47,354 nt of DNA. Origin: Chloroflexota bacterium. GTDB taxonomy: Bacteria; Chloroflexota; Limnocylindria; Limnocylindrales; CSP1-4. The stretch is from positions 1 to 47,354 of the forward strand of contig JAJYNP010000089.1 of NCBI GenBank assembly GCA_021786265.1. The letters are read 5' to 3'. Made by a program: the position numbers and the translations under genes. The first letter of the stretch is position 1. Every line of letters starts with the position of its first letter. This document shows positions 7,944 to 15,348 of this stretch, in pieces. The notes beneath the pieces are model-generated. The model was given only the letters and a program-made list of their open reading frames with translations, searched no databases and was not told where the DNA came from.

Positions 7944-8954
7944 TCAGCCGGTGACGGACCCGCGCCTCGCAGGGGGCGCGGGTTGCCGGAGGAGGTCCCG
8001 CCGCTGCCCGAACCGGTCGATGATGCGGTAGAAGTTGCGGCGGCTCAGGCGCTCCCGCTCGGGCTCGGGCACGCTCGTGTAGCCGCGGTGCGCATGCCGG
8101 ACGGCAGGCAGCTCGAGCCGCAGAGCTCGACGGTGCGGCCCGTGCTCGCCCTCGTCCCGCAGCACCAGGCTCCACCAGATGTCGAGGTTGCGGTAGAAGC
8201 GGAAATGCTCGTCGAGCGGGCCCCGTGCCGCGTAGTCGGCCCGGCGGAAGGCCTGCAGGTAGGCCTCGATGGCGTCGACGTCGCCGGGCCCGGCGTCGTC
8301 GAAGTGCCGCAGATCGCCGGACGCGATGCCCCACCCGCCCACCACCGCGACCGACGGGTCGCGCAGCGCTTCCACCACCGGGGTGACGATGTCGCCGGTC
8401 GGCTCGATGCTCGTGTCGAGCAGGATCACGATCTCGCCGGCGGCTCGGCGGATGCCCGCGTTCTGCGCCGCCGCGTGCCCCAGCGGGGCGCTCGTCCAGA
8501 CCTGCTCGGGGGCGGCGTCCGCGACCGGGGCGGTCCCGTCGGATGACTCGAGCGCGTCGGCCTGCTCGGGGGTCGGATCGTTGGCCACCACGACGACGTG
8601 CGTCCCGGCCGGTGCGTGCGCCCGGAGCCCGTCGAGCGCGCGGGCCAGATCCTCGGGCCAGCGGTCCGCGAGGAGCACGAGCGTGGCGAGTGCCGAGGGC
8701 GGCTCGTCCAGCCGCGACGGCACCGAGCCGCTCGAGCCGTACCGGGTGCGACCGGCCACCTCGACGTCGGGGGGATGGGCCGGCTCGAGCCTGAACCGGA
8801 GGCCCTGGTCGATGACCTTCCAGCCCGCGGCCTCGATGCCGGCGCGCAGGACATCGGCCGCACGCCAGTCCCTGGCCGCCCGGGCCTCCGCCCGGCGCCG
8901 GGCCAGCGCTTCGATCTCAGGCGGGACGGGGGGCGTGGCGAACGGTCCGGTCAT
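7944..8954 (-). CDS. Glycosyltransferase family 2-like protein with CysRS-tail-like N-terminus
   Basis: A protein of 336 aa. From about residue 85 the pattern L-V-L-L-A-D-R, T-H-V-V-V-V-A-N-D, N-A-G-I-R-R-A-A-G-E-I-V-I-L-L-D-T-S-I-E-P is a GT-A fold of the GT2 type, with the nucleotide-sugar DxS-like motif at D-T-S. Residues about 13-55 (A-R-R-R-A-E-A-R-A-A-R-D-W-R-A-A-D-V-L-R and G-W-K-V-I-D) closely resemble the C-terminal tail of cysteinyl-tRNA synthetases, an unexpected partner. The sugar donor and acceptor are unknown. The ATG has no Shine-Dalgarno; TAGACT ends 9 nt upstream, suggesting a leaderless start. It is divergent from the MFS gene at 9109. Confidence 0.75.
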   Translation of the reverse strand: MTGPFATPPVPPEIEALARRRAEARAARDWRAADVLRAGIEAAGWKVIDQGLRFRLEPAHPPDVEVAGRTRYGSSGSVPSRLDEPPSALATLVLLADRWPEDLARALDGLRAHAPAGTHVVVVANDPTPEQADALESSDGTAPVADAAPEQVWTSAPLGHAAAQNAGIRRAAGEIVILLDTSIEPTGDIVTPVVEALRDPSVAVVGGWGIASGDLRHFDDAGPGDVDAIEAYLQAFRRADYAARGPLDEHFRFYRNLDIWWSLVLRDEGEHGPHRRALRLELPAVRHAHRGYTSVPEPERERLSRRNFYRIIDRFGQRRDLLRQPAPPARRGSVTG

Positions 8955-8963
8955 GTCCGCGGC

Positions 8964-8969
8964 AGTCTA
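8964..8969 (-). promoter_or_regulatory. TANNNT (-10-like) element, leaderless start of the glycosyltransferase gene
   Basis: On the minus strand TAGACT ends 9 nt before the ATG at 8954. No Shine-Dalgarno lies between, so transcription would begin at or next to the start codon. Confidence 0.5.
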
Positions 8970-9095
8970 GCCGACACGCCGCCGACTGCCCCGGGACGGG
9001 GCCCTCCGATCGAGGTCGACCCCGCCGCGGGCACTGCGGAGCGCGCCGGGGCCCGGACCTCGGCGTACCGTGGCCCTCTCGCGTCCCGGTTTCGG

Positions 9096-9101
9096 TACCC
9101 T
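9096..9101 (+). promoter_or_regulatory. TANNNT (-10-like) element, leaderless start of the MFS gene
   Basis: TACCCT is followed by 7 nt (GTGAGCG) and the GTG start at 9109. There is no Shine-Dalgarno. Confidence 0.5.
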
Positions 9102-9108
9102 GTGAGCG

Positions 9109-10392
9109 GTGCATCGCTCCCTCGTCGCCGTCCTGCTCGGCACGTTCACGCTCCGGTTCAGCACCGGGCTCACCGGGGCGCTGCTCGTGTACTACCTGGC
9201 GGAACTGCCACGGCACGGCGGCCAGGCCGTCGACCCGACGATCGTGGGCCTGCTGGCGGCCATGTTCTTCGTGGCGGAACTGCTCCTGTCACCCCCGTTC
9301 GGCATCGTGTCGGACCGGCTGGGGCAGCGCCCCGTCATGCAGCTCGGCCCCGGATTCGGAGCCGTGGCGGTGATCCTGACCGGGCTCACCACGAGCATCC
9401 CGCTGCTGGGCCTCACGCGGCTGCTGGAGGGTGGGTCGAGCGCGGCGAGCGTGCCCTCCATCCTCGGCTACATCGCGCGCGCCACGGCCGGGAACGAGCC
9501 GCTCCGCGGGCGAGCCGTGGCGCGCTTCGAGCTGGCGACCCTGGCCGGGCTGGGCACCGGGCTGGTCGCCGCGGGACCGCTCTACGAGCTGTTCGGGCGC
9601 ACCGCCTTCTTCCTCAACGCGCTCGTGTACGGCGGTTCGTGGCTCATCTACCGCTTCGGCGTCCGGGAGCTGCCCGCGTCCGCGGGGGTCGATCCGCCGC
9701 GTCGCCCTGGCCTGCGGCGCTACTGGGCGCTGCTGGCGAGCTCGCACGTGTGGTTGCTGGCCCCGACCTGGATCGCGGTCAACGCGGCGATCGGCCTGTG
9801 GACCAGCCAGTCGCTCTTCCAGCTGGTCCGGAGCGCCGACTCGCCGGTCGCCAGGCGCCAGCTTCTGATGGGCGGGTTCACGCCGACCCAGGTCAGCGTG
9901 GGGCTGGCGATCGGGCTGGCCGTGTTCTTCGCGGGGCTGCTCTACTGGGGTGGCCGGTTCAAGACGCTTCGCCGGACCACCATCATCCTGTACGGCATCG
10001 TGGGGGGCGCGGGATCCATCGCCTGCACGTTCGTGGTGAACCACAGCGGCGGGCAGCCCGTGGCCGTCCCGGCAGCCTTCACGGTCGGCGCCGCGATCGG
10101 GCTGTTCGTGCTGGCCGGCGCGACCCCGGCGGCGCTCGGCCTCCTGGCGGACGTGTCCGAGGCCCATCCGCTCGACCGCGGCGCGATCATGGGCCTGTAC
10201 AGCGTCTTCCTGGCGCTGGGCCAGGTGGCGGGGAGCCTGATCGGCGGCGAGGCCGCCCGGTGGCAGGGGATCGACGGGTTGCTCGGCGCGACCGTCGTGT
10301 TGCTGGCGGTCGCGGTGATCCCGCTCTGGCGGCTGCGCGCGTTCGAACACCGGCTCGACCCTCACTCCGCCCCCATACAATCCCGGCCATGA
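9109..10392 (+). CDS. MFS transporter
   Basis: A protein of 427 aa with about 12 hydrophobic segments. MFS motif A after TM2 is present as G-I-V-S-D-R-L-G-Q-R-P. A cytoplasmic loop rich in Pro/Arg (residues about 190-205) separates the two halves. It stays close to the basic 12-TM plan and I cannot assign a substrate. The GTG start at 9109 has a -10-like TACCCT 7 nt upstream. Its TGA overlaps the ATG of the aldehyde dehydrogenase (ATGA), so the two may form a unit in which the transporter imports or exports the substrate or product of the dehydrogenase. Confidence 0.82.
   Translation: MHRSLVAVLLGTFTLRFSTGLTGALLVYYLAELPRHGGQAVDPTIVGLLAAMFFVAELLLSPPFGIVSDRLGQRPVMQLGPGFGAVAVILTGLTTSIPLLGLTRLLEGGSSAASVPSILGYIARATAGNEPLRGRAVARFELATLAGLGTGLVAAGPLYELFGRTAFFLNALVYGGSWLIYRFGVRELPASAGVDPPRRPGLRRYWALLASSHVWLLAPTWIAVNAAIGLWTSQSLFQLVRSADSPVARRQLLMGGFTPTQVSVGLAIGLAVFFAGLLYWGGRFKTLRRTTIILYGIVGGAGSIACTFVVNHSGGQPVAVPAAFTVGAAIGLFVLAGATPAALGLLADVSEAHPLDRGAIMGLYSVFLALGQVAGSLIGGEAARWQGIDGLLGATVVLLAVAVIPLWRLRAFEHRLDPHSAPIQSRP
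10376..10381 (+). promoter_or_regulatory. TANNNT (-10-like) element inside the end of the MFS gene
   Basis: TACAAT is followed by 7 nt (CCCGGCC) and the aldehyde dehydrogenase ATG at 10389. It could give that gene its own leaderless transcript despite the 4-bp overlap with the MFS gene. Confidence 0.45.
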
Positions 10393-11900
10393 CCGAGACA
10401 CGGGCGGGCGTCCCCATCTACGGCAACTTCATCGGTGGCGAATGGATCGAGGCCGTCGCGGGCGGCACGTTCGAGTCGCTGAACCCGGCCGACACGCGGG
10501 ACGTCGTCGGCCGTTTCCAGGCATCCGGCGCGGCGGACACGGCGATGGCCGTCCGGGCAGCGGAGGTGGCGGGGCCGGCCTGGCGCCGGACGCCCGCTCC
10601 CAGGCGGGCCGAGGTGATGTTCCGCTTCGCCGCGCTGCTCGCGGAGCACAAGGAGCGCCTGGCCCGGGCCATGACCCGGGAGATGGGCAAGGTCCTGGCC
10701 GAGGCGCGCGGCGACGTCCAGGAGGGGATCGACATCGCGTTCCTCATGGCGGGGGAGGGGCGCCGCATGTTCGGCGACACGGTCCCGTCGGAGCTGCCCG
10801 ACAAGTGGGCGATGAGCGTTCGCGAGCCACTGGGGGTGGCCGCGATCGTCACGCCGTGGAACTTCCCCATCGCGATCCCGTGCTGGAAGATGATGCCGGC
10901 CCTCATCGCCGGGAACACCGTGGTGTGGAAGCCCGCGTCGGACACCCCGGGGAGCGCCGCCCTGCTCGTCGAGCTGCTGGACCGGGCCGGCTTCCCGGCA
11001 GGGACCGTCAACCTCGTCACGGGCTCCGGCGGGGACGCCGGGATGCCGCTGGTCGAGAGCCCCGACGTCGACGTGATCAGCTTCACGGGACACGCCGAGA
11101 CCGGGATTCGCATCGCACAGGTCGCGGCGCGGCGGCTCAAGCGGGTCGCGCTCGAGCTGGGCGGCAAGAACGCGATCATCGTGATGGACGACGCCGACCT
11201 GGACCTTGCCGTCGACGGGATCGTCTGGTCGGCGTTCGGGACGACCGGCCAGCGGTGCACCGCCTGCAGCCGCCTGATCGCGCACGAGCGGATCCTCGAC
11301 GGGCTGCTCGATCGGCTGACCGACCGGGTCGGGCGCCTCCGGCTCGGCGACGGGCTCGACGAGTCGACCGACGTGGGGCCGCTGGTGAACGCGGCGGCGC
11401 TGGCCAGGGTGTCCCGCTATGCCGACCTGGCGCGGTCGGGGCACACGGTGGTCTGCGGTGGCGGGCCCGCGACCGACCGGCCCGGCCTGGAGCACGGCCA
11501 CTTCTTCGAGCCGACCGTCGTCCGCGACGTGCGGCCCATGGATCGACTTGCGCAGGAGGAGATCTTCGGCCCGATCCTCTCGGTGATCTCCGTCCCGGAC
11601 TACGACGCGGCCGTGACCGCCCTGAACCAGACGCCGTACGGCCTCTCGGCGAGCATCTACACGCGCAGCGTGGATACCGCGTTCCGCGCCATGCGGGACC
11701 TCCGGGCGGGGCTCGTGTACGTCAACGCCGGGACGATCGGCGCGGAGACGCACCTGCCGTTCGGGGGCATCAAGCGGAGCGGCAACGGACACCGCGAAGC
11801 AGGCCACGCCGCGCTCGACACGTTTACCGAGTGGAAGGCGATCTACGTCGACTACTCGGGCCGCCTGCAGCGCGCGCAGATCGACAACCAGCCCGGGTAG
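10389..11900 (+). CDS. NAD(P)-dependent aldehyde dehydrogenase
   Basis: A protein of 503 aa of the ALDH superfamily. It has T-P-W-N-F-P (cofactor and oxyanion Asn region), E-L-G-G-K-N with general-base Glu256, G-Q-R-C-T-A with nucleophile Cys290, and E-E-I-F-G-P. The C-terminal P-F-G-G-I-K-R-S-G-N-G-H-R-E-A-G resembles semialdehyde dehydrogenases such as 2-oxoglutarate-semialdehyde or piperideine-6-carboxylate dehydrogenases. The exact substrate cannot be fixed. The open frame extends far upstream, but the protein clearly begins at MTETRAGVPIYGNFIGGEW. Its ATG overlaps the MFS stop by 4 bp. Confidence 0.9.
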   Translation: MTETRAGVPIYGNFIGGEWIEAVAGGTFESLNPADTRDVVGRFQASGAADTAMAVRAAEVAGPAWRRTPAPRRAEVMFRFAALLAEHKERLARAMTREMGKVLAEARGDVQEGIDIAFLMAGEGRRMFGDTVPSELPDKWAMSVREPLGVAAIVTPWNFPIAIPCWKMMPALIAGNTVVWKPASDTPGSAALLVELLDRAGFPAGTVNLVTGSGGDAGMPLVESPDVDVISFTGHAETGIRIAQVAARRLKRVALELGGKNAIIVMDDADLDLAVDGIVWSAFGTTGQRCTACSRLIAHERILDGLLDRLTDRVGRLRLGDGLDESTDVGPLVNAAALARVSRYADLARSGHTVVCGGGPATDRPGLEHGHFFEPTVVRDVRPMDRLAQEEIFGPILSVISVPDYDAAVTALNQTPYGLSASIYTRSVDTAFRAMRDLRAGLVYVNAGTIGAETHLPFGGIKRSGNGHREAGHAALDTFTEWKAIYVDYSGRLQRAQIDNQPG

Positions 11901-11938
11901 GTCCGCCCGACCCGAGGAATGGGGCCTCCCGCCCCCGC

Positions 11939-12481
11939 TCAGCCGTCCCCCGCAGCGTCCGCCGCCGGCCCGGTAGCCGCGAGCCACGGACCGAGCAGCG
12001 TGTCCAGCGCCGGCCGCTCGAGGAGGTCGGCGAGGACCGTCGCTGCGACGGCGTCGAGCACGGCGGGGAACGCCTCGCGCCGGATCTGCGCCCGGTCGCG
12101 CGCCTGCCCCGACGCGCCCTCGGCACCCCACAGGTCGGAGGACGTCAGCTGGTCGTCGAGCCAGCGCATCGCCTCGGTCTGCGCCGCACGGGCCGCCGAG
12201 CGCCTCCCGCCCTTCTCGGCCGCCCGCTGGGCGGCGGCGTGCGCCTGCGCGCGCTCGTCTGCCGGCACTGCCGACCAGAAGCTCACCAGCCGCTGGGCCT
12301 GCACCGGGCCGAGCGCGGCGACGCGGCCGAGGAGCGCCGCGACGGCGTCGCTGTTGGGGCCGAACGGCAGCCGCCGGCCGCTTCCTGCGAGCCGGGACGC
12401 GCGCTCGAGCGACCTCGCCACGAGGTTGGGGCGCGACACGCCGCCGCGGAGCGTGTTCGGCTGGATCGGGCCGTGAGGCAC
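11939..12481 (-). CDS. Hypothetical protein, mostly helical
   Basis: A protein of 180 aa that I do not recognise. The start is set at GTG 12481 because GGAGGA lies exactly 6 nt upstream; a longer open frame reaches 12694 but reads as random Arg-rich sequence. The protein is Ala/Leu/Arg-rich with several amphipathic helices (A-A-L-L-G-R-V-A-A-L-G-P-V-Q-A-Q-R-L-V-S-F-W, and Q-T-E-A-M-R-W-L-D-D-Q-L). No membrane segment, signal peptide or cysteine motif is visible. It lies 103 bp downstream of the hydrogenase maturation protease on the same strand, so it may be the last gene of that operon. It is convergent with the aldehyde dehydrogenase. Confidence 0.6.
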   Translation of the reverse strand: MPHGPIQPNTLRGGVSRPNLVARSLERASRLAGSGRRLPFGPNSDAVAALLGRVAALGPVQAQRLVSFWSAVPADERAQAHAAAQRAAEKGGRRSAARAAQTEAMRWLDDQLTSSDLWGAEGASGQARDRAQIRREAFPAVLDAVAATVLADLLERPALDTLLGPWLAATGPAADAAGDG

Positions 12482-12584
12482 CTGCGCTCCTCCAACATGG
12501 CGGCGGCCGCGGATCGGGACCGAGGCGTGGCCTCCGGACCGCCTCGCGCCATTGTCGACCCTACGCGCCCTGGGAATCGCGCGG

Positions 12585-13163
12585 TCAGTCGCCGGCGAGC
12601 CTCGTCGCCCGGTCGAGGACCGCGGCGGCGAACGCCGGCAGCGCCTCGAGCACCGCGGCGGCGGGCGGTTCCCCCAGCCCGAACGAAGCGCCACCCAGCC
12701 CGACGAACTCCCCCTGCGGGAGCGAGCCGCGGAGCGTCTGCACCAGCCCGAGCACGTCGGGGAGGGGGAGCATGTGCGACGAGCGCGGCGCGGGACCCCC
12801 GGCCGCGAGGTCGGCCAGTGGCCGGCACACGACCGTCCCTGGTGGGACGCCCCGGACCGCGTCGATGATCACCACCACCTGGTCCGGCCCGACCGCCAGC
12901 AGGTCGTCGGGCTCGAGCTGCCCCACGCGTCGCACGTCGACCCATCTGCCCAGCCTTTCGGCGGCGCGCCGGAGGGGTGGCGGAGGGAGTGTTCCGGGTC
13001 GGCGCTCGGCCGGCCCCGAGAGCCAGGCCTCGAGGAGATCGGCCGCGAGGAGGCCCGCCGCGTCATCGCCCCGCTCGCGTTCGCCGCAGGCAAGCACGAG
13101 GATCCGGCGGCTCGGGCCGCCGGATCCGGTTCGCGATGGGACATCCGTCGAACCCGCCGTCAC
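12585..13163 (-). CDS. [NiFe]-hydrogenase maturation protease
   Basis: A protein of 192 aa of the HycI/HybD family. It cleaves the C-terminal tail of the large subunit after nickel insertion. Motifs are L-V-L-A-C-G-E-R-E-R-G-D-D-A-A-G-L-L with the nickel-binding acidic residue in G-D-D, V-V-V-I-I-D-A-V-R-G (second Asp) and S-S-H-M-L-P-L-P-D-V-L (His). The start is GTG at 13163, overlapping the large-subunit stop as GTGA with GAGGAG just upstream; a longer frame to 13211 would overlap the neighbour too far. Its target is presumably the large subunit next door, which still carries the tail to be removed. Confidence 0.88.
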   Translation of the reverse strand: MTAGSTDVPSRTGSGGPSRRILVLACGERERGDDAAGLLAADLLEAWLSGPAERRPGTLPPPPLRRAAERLGRWVDVRRVGQLEPDDLLAVGPDQVVVIIDAVRGVPPGTVVCRPLADLAAGGPAPRSSHMLPLPDVLGLVQTLRGSLPQGEFVGLGGASFGLGEPPAAAVLEALPAFAAAVLDRATRLAGD

Positions 13164-14476
13164 GACTCCTCGATCGTAACGTCCAGGAAGTGTGTCGCGC
13201 ACGAGATGCACGGGTCGTAGCTGCGGATCAGCTGCTCGAGCCGCCGGGTCGCCTCGCCGTGGTCGAGCGAGAGGATCGACGGCGCGAAGCCGCGCAGGTC
13301 CGCCTCGATCTGGCCCTGGTTCTGGCTGGTGGGCGGCACGATCTGGGCCCGGGTCACGAACCCGCGCTCGTCCGTCTCCCAGTGGTGCCAGCAGATGCCG
13401 CGCGGGGCCTCGGACCCCCAGCCGGCGGCCCCGGCGCGCGGGGTCCAGGGCACGAACGGCTCCGCGGGCCGCTGGTACGCGTCGACGATGTCGAGCGCCT
13501 CGGCGCAGTAGTGCACCAGCTCCACGCCGCGCGCGGCGATGCTCCAGAACGGGTTGCGCGCGATCTGGTCGCGCAGCCCGGTCCGCTCGAGCGCCTCCCG
13601 CGCGACCGGGTGGAGCTGCTCGGCCGCGATCGTGACGCGCGCGGAGGGACCCAGCTGGTACGTCTCCCCGGCGTGCGTCCGGGCGTGGAGCGCGTTGCTC
13701 CCCTCGTGCTGCTCCTCGCGAAACACGGTCCGCCAGTCGCCGATCCCGACGTCGATCGAGCCGTCGTTCGACACGATGCGCCCGTCGAAGAGCGGGTACT
13801 CCGCGGGGTGCTTCAGCGACACCAGGCGCACGTCGCGCTCGAAGGGCGGTGCCTCGAAGCGGGCGACGAAATCGAGCGTCGCCTTCGCCTGCTCGAGCGC
13901 GGTGACGAGCGCCGGGCGCATCGCCAGGAGCTCGTCGCGCGCCGGCACCCGGTACAGCCCGCCGATCCGGACGTTCACGGGGTGGATCGATCGGCCGCCG
14001 ACCACCGCCATCAGCTCGTTGCCGGCCTTCTTGAGCGCGAGGCCCTGCTCGACCACCGCGCGGTGATCCTTCGCCAGATCGATCGCGCTCGGGTAGCCAA
14101 GGAAGTCGGGCGCGTGCAGCAGGTACACGTGGAGCGCGTGGCTCTCGATGTACTCGCCGGCGTAGAGCAGCCGGCGCAGCGCCCGCACCTGCGGGTCGAC
14201 CGTCACGCCGAAGATCGACTCGAACGCCCCGGCCGCGCTCATCTGGTACGCCTCGGGACAGATCCCGCAGATCCGCGCGACGATGTCGAGCACCTGGTCC
14301 GGGTCCCGGCCCACCACGAGCTGCTCGAAGTAGCGGGGCGCCTCGAAGATCCGCAGGCGCGCCTCGGTGACCTCGCCGTCGCGGACCACCAGGTGCAGCG
14401 TGCCCTCGCCCTCGACCCGGGTGATTCCCTCGACGCGGAACGAGCGTTCGAACGAGGGCGCCTCAGTCGTCATCAC
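13160..14476 (-). CDS. hydA: [NiFe]-hydrogenase large (alpha) subunit, group 3b-like
   Basis: A protein of 438 aa carrying the NiFe active site. The N-terminal pair is R-I-C-G-I-C-P-E-A-Y-Q (Cys70, Cys73). The C-terminal pair is D-P-C-I-S-C-A-T-H (Cys423, Cys426, His429), followed by a 9-residue tail FLDVTIEES that the maturation protease should remove. Tyr77 sits where many respiratory hydrogenases have His; from memory this is usual in group 3b. With the beta, gamma and delta modules beside it, the enzyme would be a cytosolic, NAD(P)-linked bidirectional hydrogenase/sulfhydrogenase. The ATG overlaps the small-subunit stop (ATGA). Confidence 0.93.
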   Translation of the reverse strand: MMTTEAPSFERSFRVEGITRVEGEGTLHLVVRDGEVTEARLRIFEAPRYFEQLVVGRDPDQVLDIVARICGICPEAYQMSAAGAFESIFGVTVDPQVRALRRLLYAGEYIESHALHVYLLHAPDFLGYPSAIDLAKDHRAVVEQGLALKKAGNELMAVVGGRSIHPVNVRIGGLYRVPARDELLAMRPALVTALEQAKATLDFVARFEAPPFERDVRLVSLKHPAEYPLFDGRIVSNDGSIDVGIGDWRTVFREEQHEGSNALHARTHAGETYQLGPSARVTIAAEQLHPVAREALERTGLRDQIARNPFWSIAARGVELVHYCAEALDIVDAYQRPAEPFVPWTPRAGAAGWGSEAPRGICWHHWETDERGFVTRAQIVPPTSQNQGQIEADLRGFAPSILSLDHGEATRRLEQLIRSYDPCISCATHFLDVTIEES

Positions 14477-15348
14477 TTCCCTCCCGGTCGCGGGCTCGCA
14501 CCCGTCGGCTCATGCCCCCCGTCCGTCAGGCGGGCCTGGCCGGCGGCGGAGGTGCCGGGCACGCCACCCAGCTCGGTGAGCAGCTCGCGGAACGGCTCGG
14601 CATAGCCGGTGAAGCCGGCGAAGAGGCGGCCGGCCTCGGCCGGGGTGCGCCCCATCTCGACGAACTGGCGGCCAAGGCTCGACGCGTTGGCCTGCTCGCG
14701 CGGCCCGAAGCAACCGTAGCAGCCGCGATCGAACCCGGGGCACAGCGCGCCGCATCCGGTCATGGTGACCGGCCCGAGGCAGGGGATCCCCTTCGCGACC
14801 ATGACGCAGACGCGCCCGGCGCGCTTGCACGCGGCACACACGGCCTCGTCCGGCAGGTTGGGGCGGCGCCCGGTCAGGAGCGACGTCACGAGCTCCAGGA
14901 GCTGCTCGGCGTTGATGGGGCAGCCGCGGAGCTCGGCGTCGACCTTGACGTAGTCGGCCACGGGCTGGGCGGTGGCCAGCGACTCGATGTACTCGGGATG
15001 GGCGTAGACGGCGGCCCGGAACGCCTCGTGGTTGGCCCAGTTGCGCATGGCCTGGATCCCGCCCGCGGTGGCGCAGGCGCCGATGGTCACCAGCAGCTTC
15101 GCCTCGCGCCGGATCTCGTGGATCTGCTCGAGCTGCTCGGGCGTGCTGACGGAGCCCTCGACCAGGACCACGTCATACGGGCCGCTGGAACGATGCGTGG
15201 TGGCCTCCGGGAACTCGACGATGTCGATCCGTTCGGCGATCTCGAGCAGCGCGTCCTCGAGGTTCAGGAGCATGAGCTGGCACCCGTCGCACGAGGCGAG
15301 CTTGACAACGCCGAGCCGGGGGTGCGGGGTGGTGCCTGCGCGGACCAT
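14473..15348 (-). CDS. hydD: [NiFe]-hydrogenase small (delta) subunit
   Basis: A protein of 291 aa holding the iron-sulfur relay next to the NiFe site. It begins G-V-V-K-L-A-S-C-D-G-C-Q (Cys20, Cys23 of the proximal 4Fe-4S cluster), then I-G-A-C-A-T-A-G-G and G-C-P-I-N. Further cysteines in C-A-A-C-K-R-A-G-R-V-C and in G-C-G-A-L-C-P-G-F-D-R-G-C-Y-G-C-F are enough for medial and distal clusters. No Tat signal is present, which fits a cytosolic enzyme. The ATG overlaps the stop of the fused beta-gamma gene by one base (TGATG). Confidence 0.93.
   Translation of the reverse strand: MVRAGTTPHPRLGVVKLASCDGCQLMLLNLEDALLEIAERIDIVEFPEATTHRSSGPYDVVLVEGSVSTPEQLEQIHEIRREAKLLVTIGACATAGGIQAMRNWANHEAFRAAVYAHPEYIESLATAQPVADYVKVDAELRGCPINAEQLLELVTSLLTGRRPNLPDEAVCAACKRAGRVCVMVAKGIPCLGPVTMTGCGALCPGFDRGCYGCFGPREQANASSLGRQFVEMGRTPAEAGRLFAGFTGYAEPFRELLTELGGVPGTSAAGQARLTDGGHEPTGASPRPGGK

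Noticed and set aside
13160..14476. Tyr77 in C-G-I-C-P-E-A-Y as a loss of a key residue in the hydrogenase large subunit
   Set aside because: As I recall, group 3b enzymes commonly have this Tyr where others have His, so it is not evidence of inactivity.
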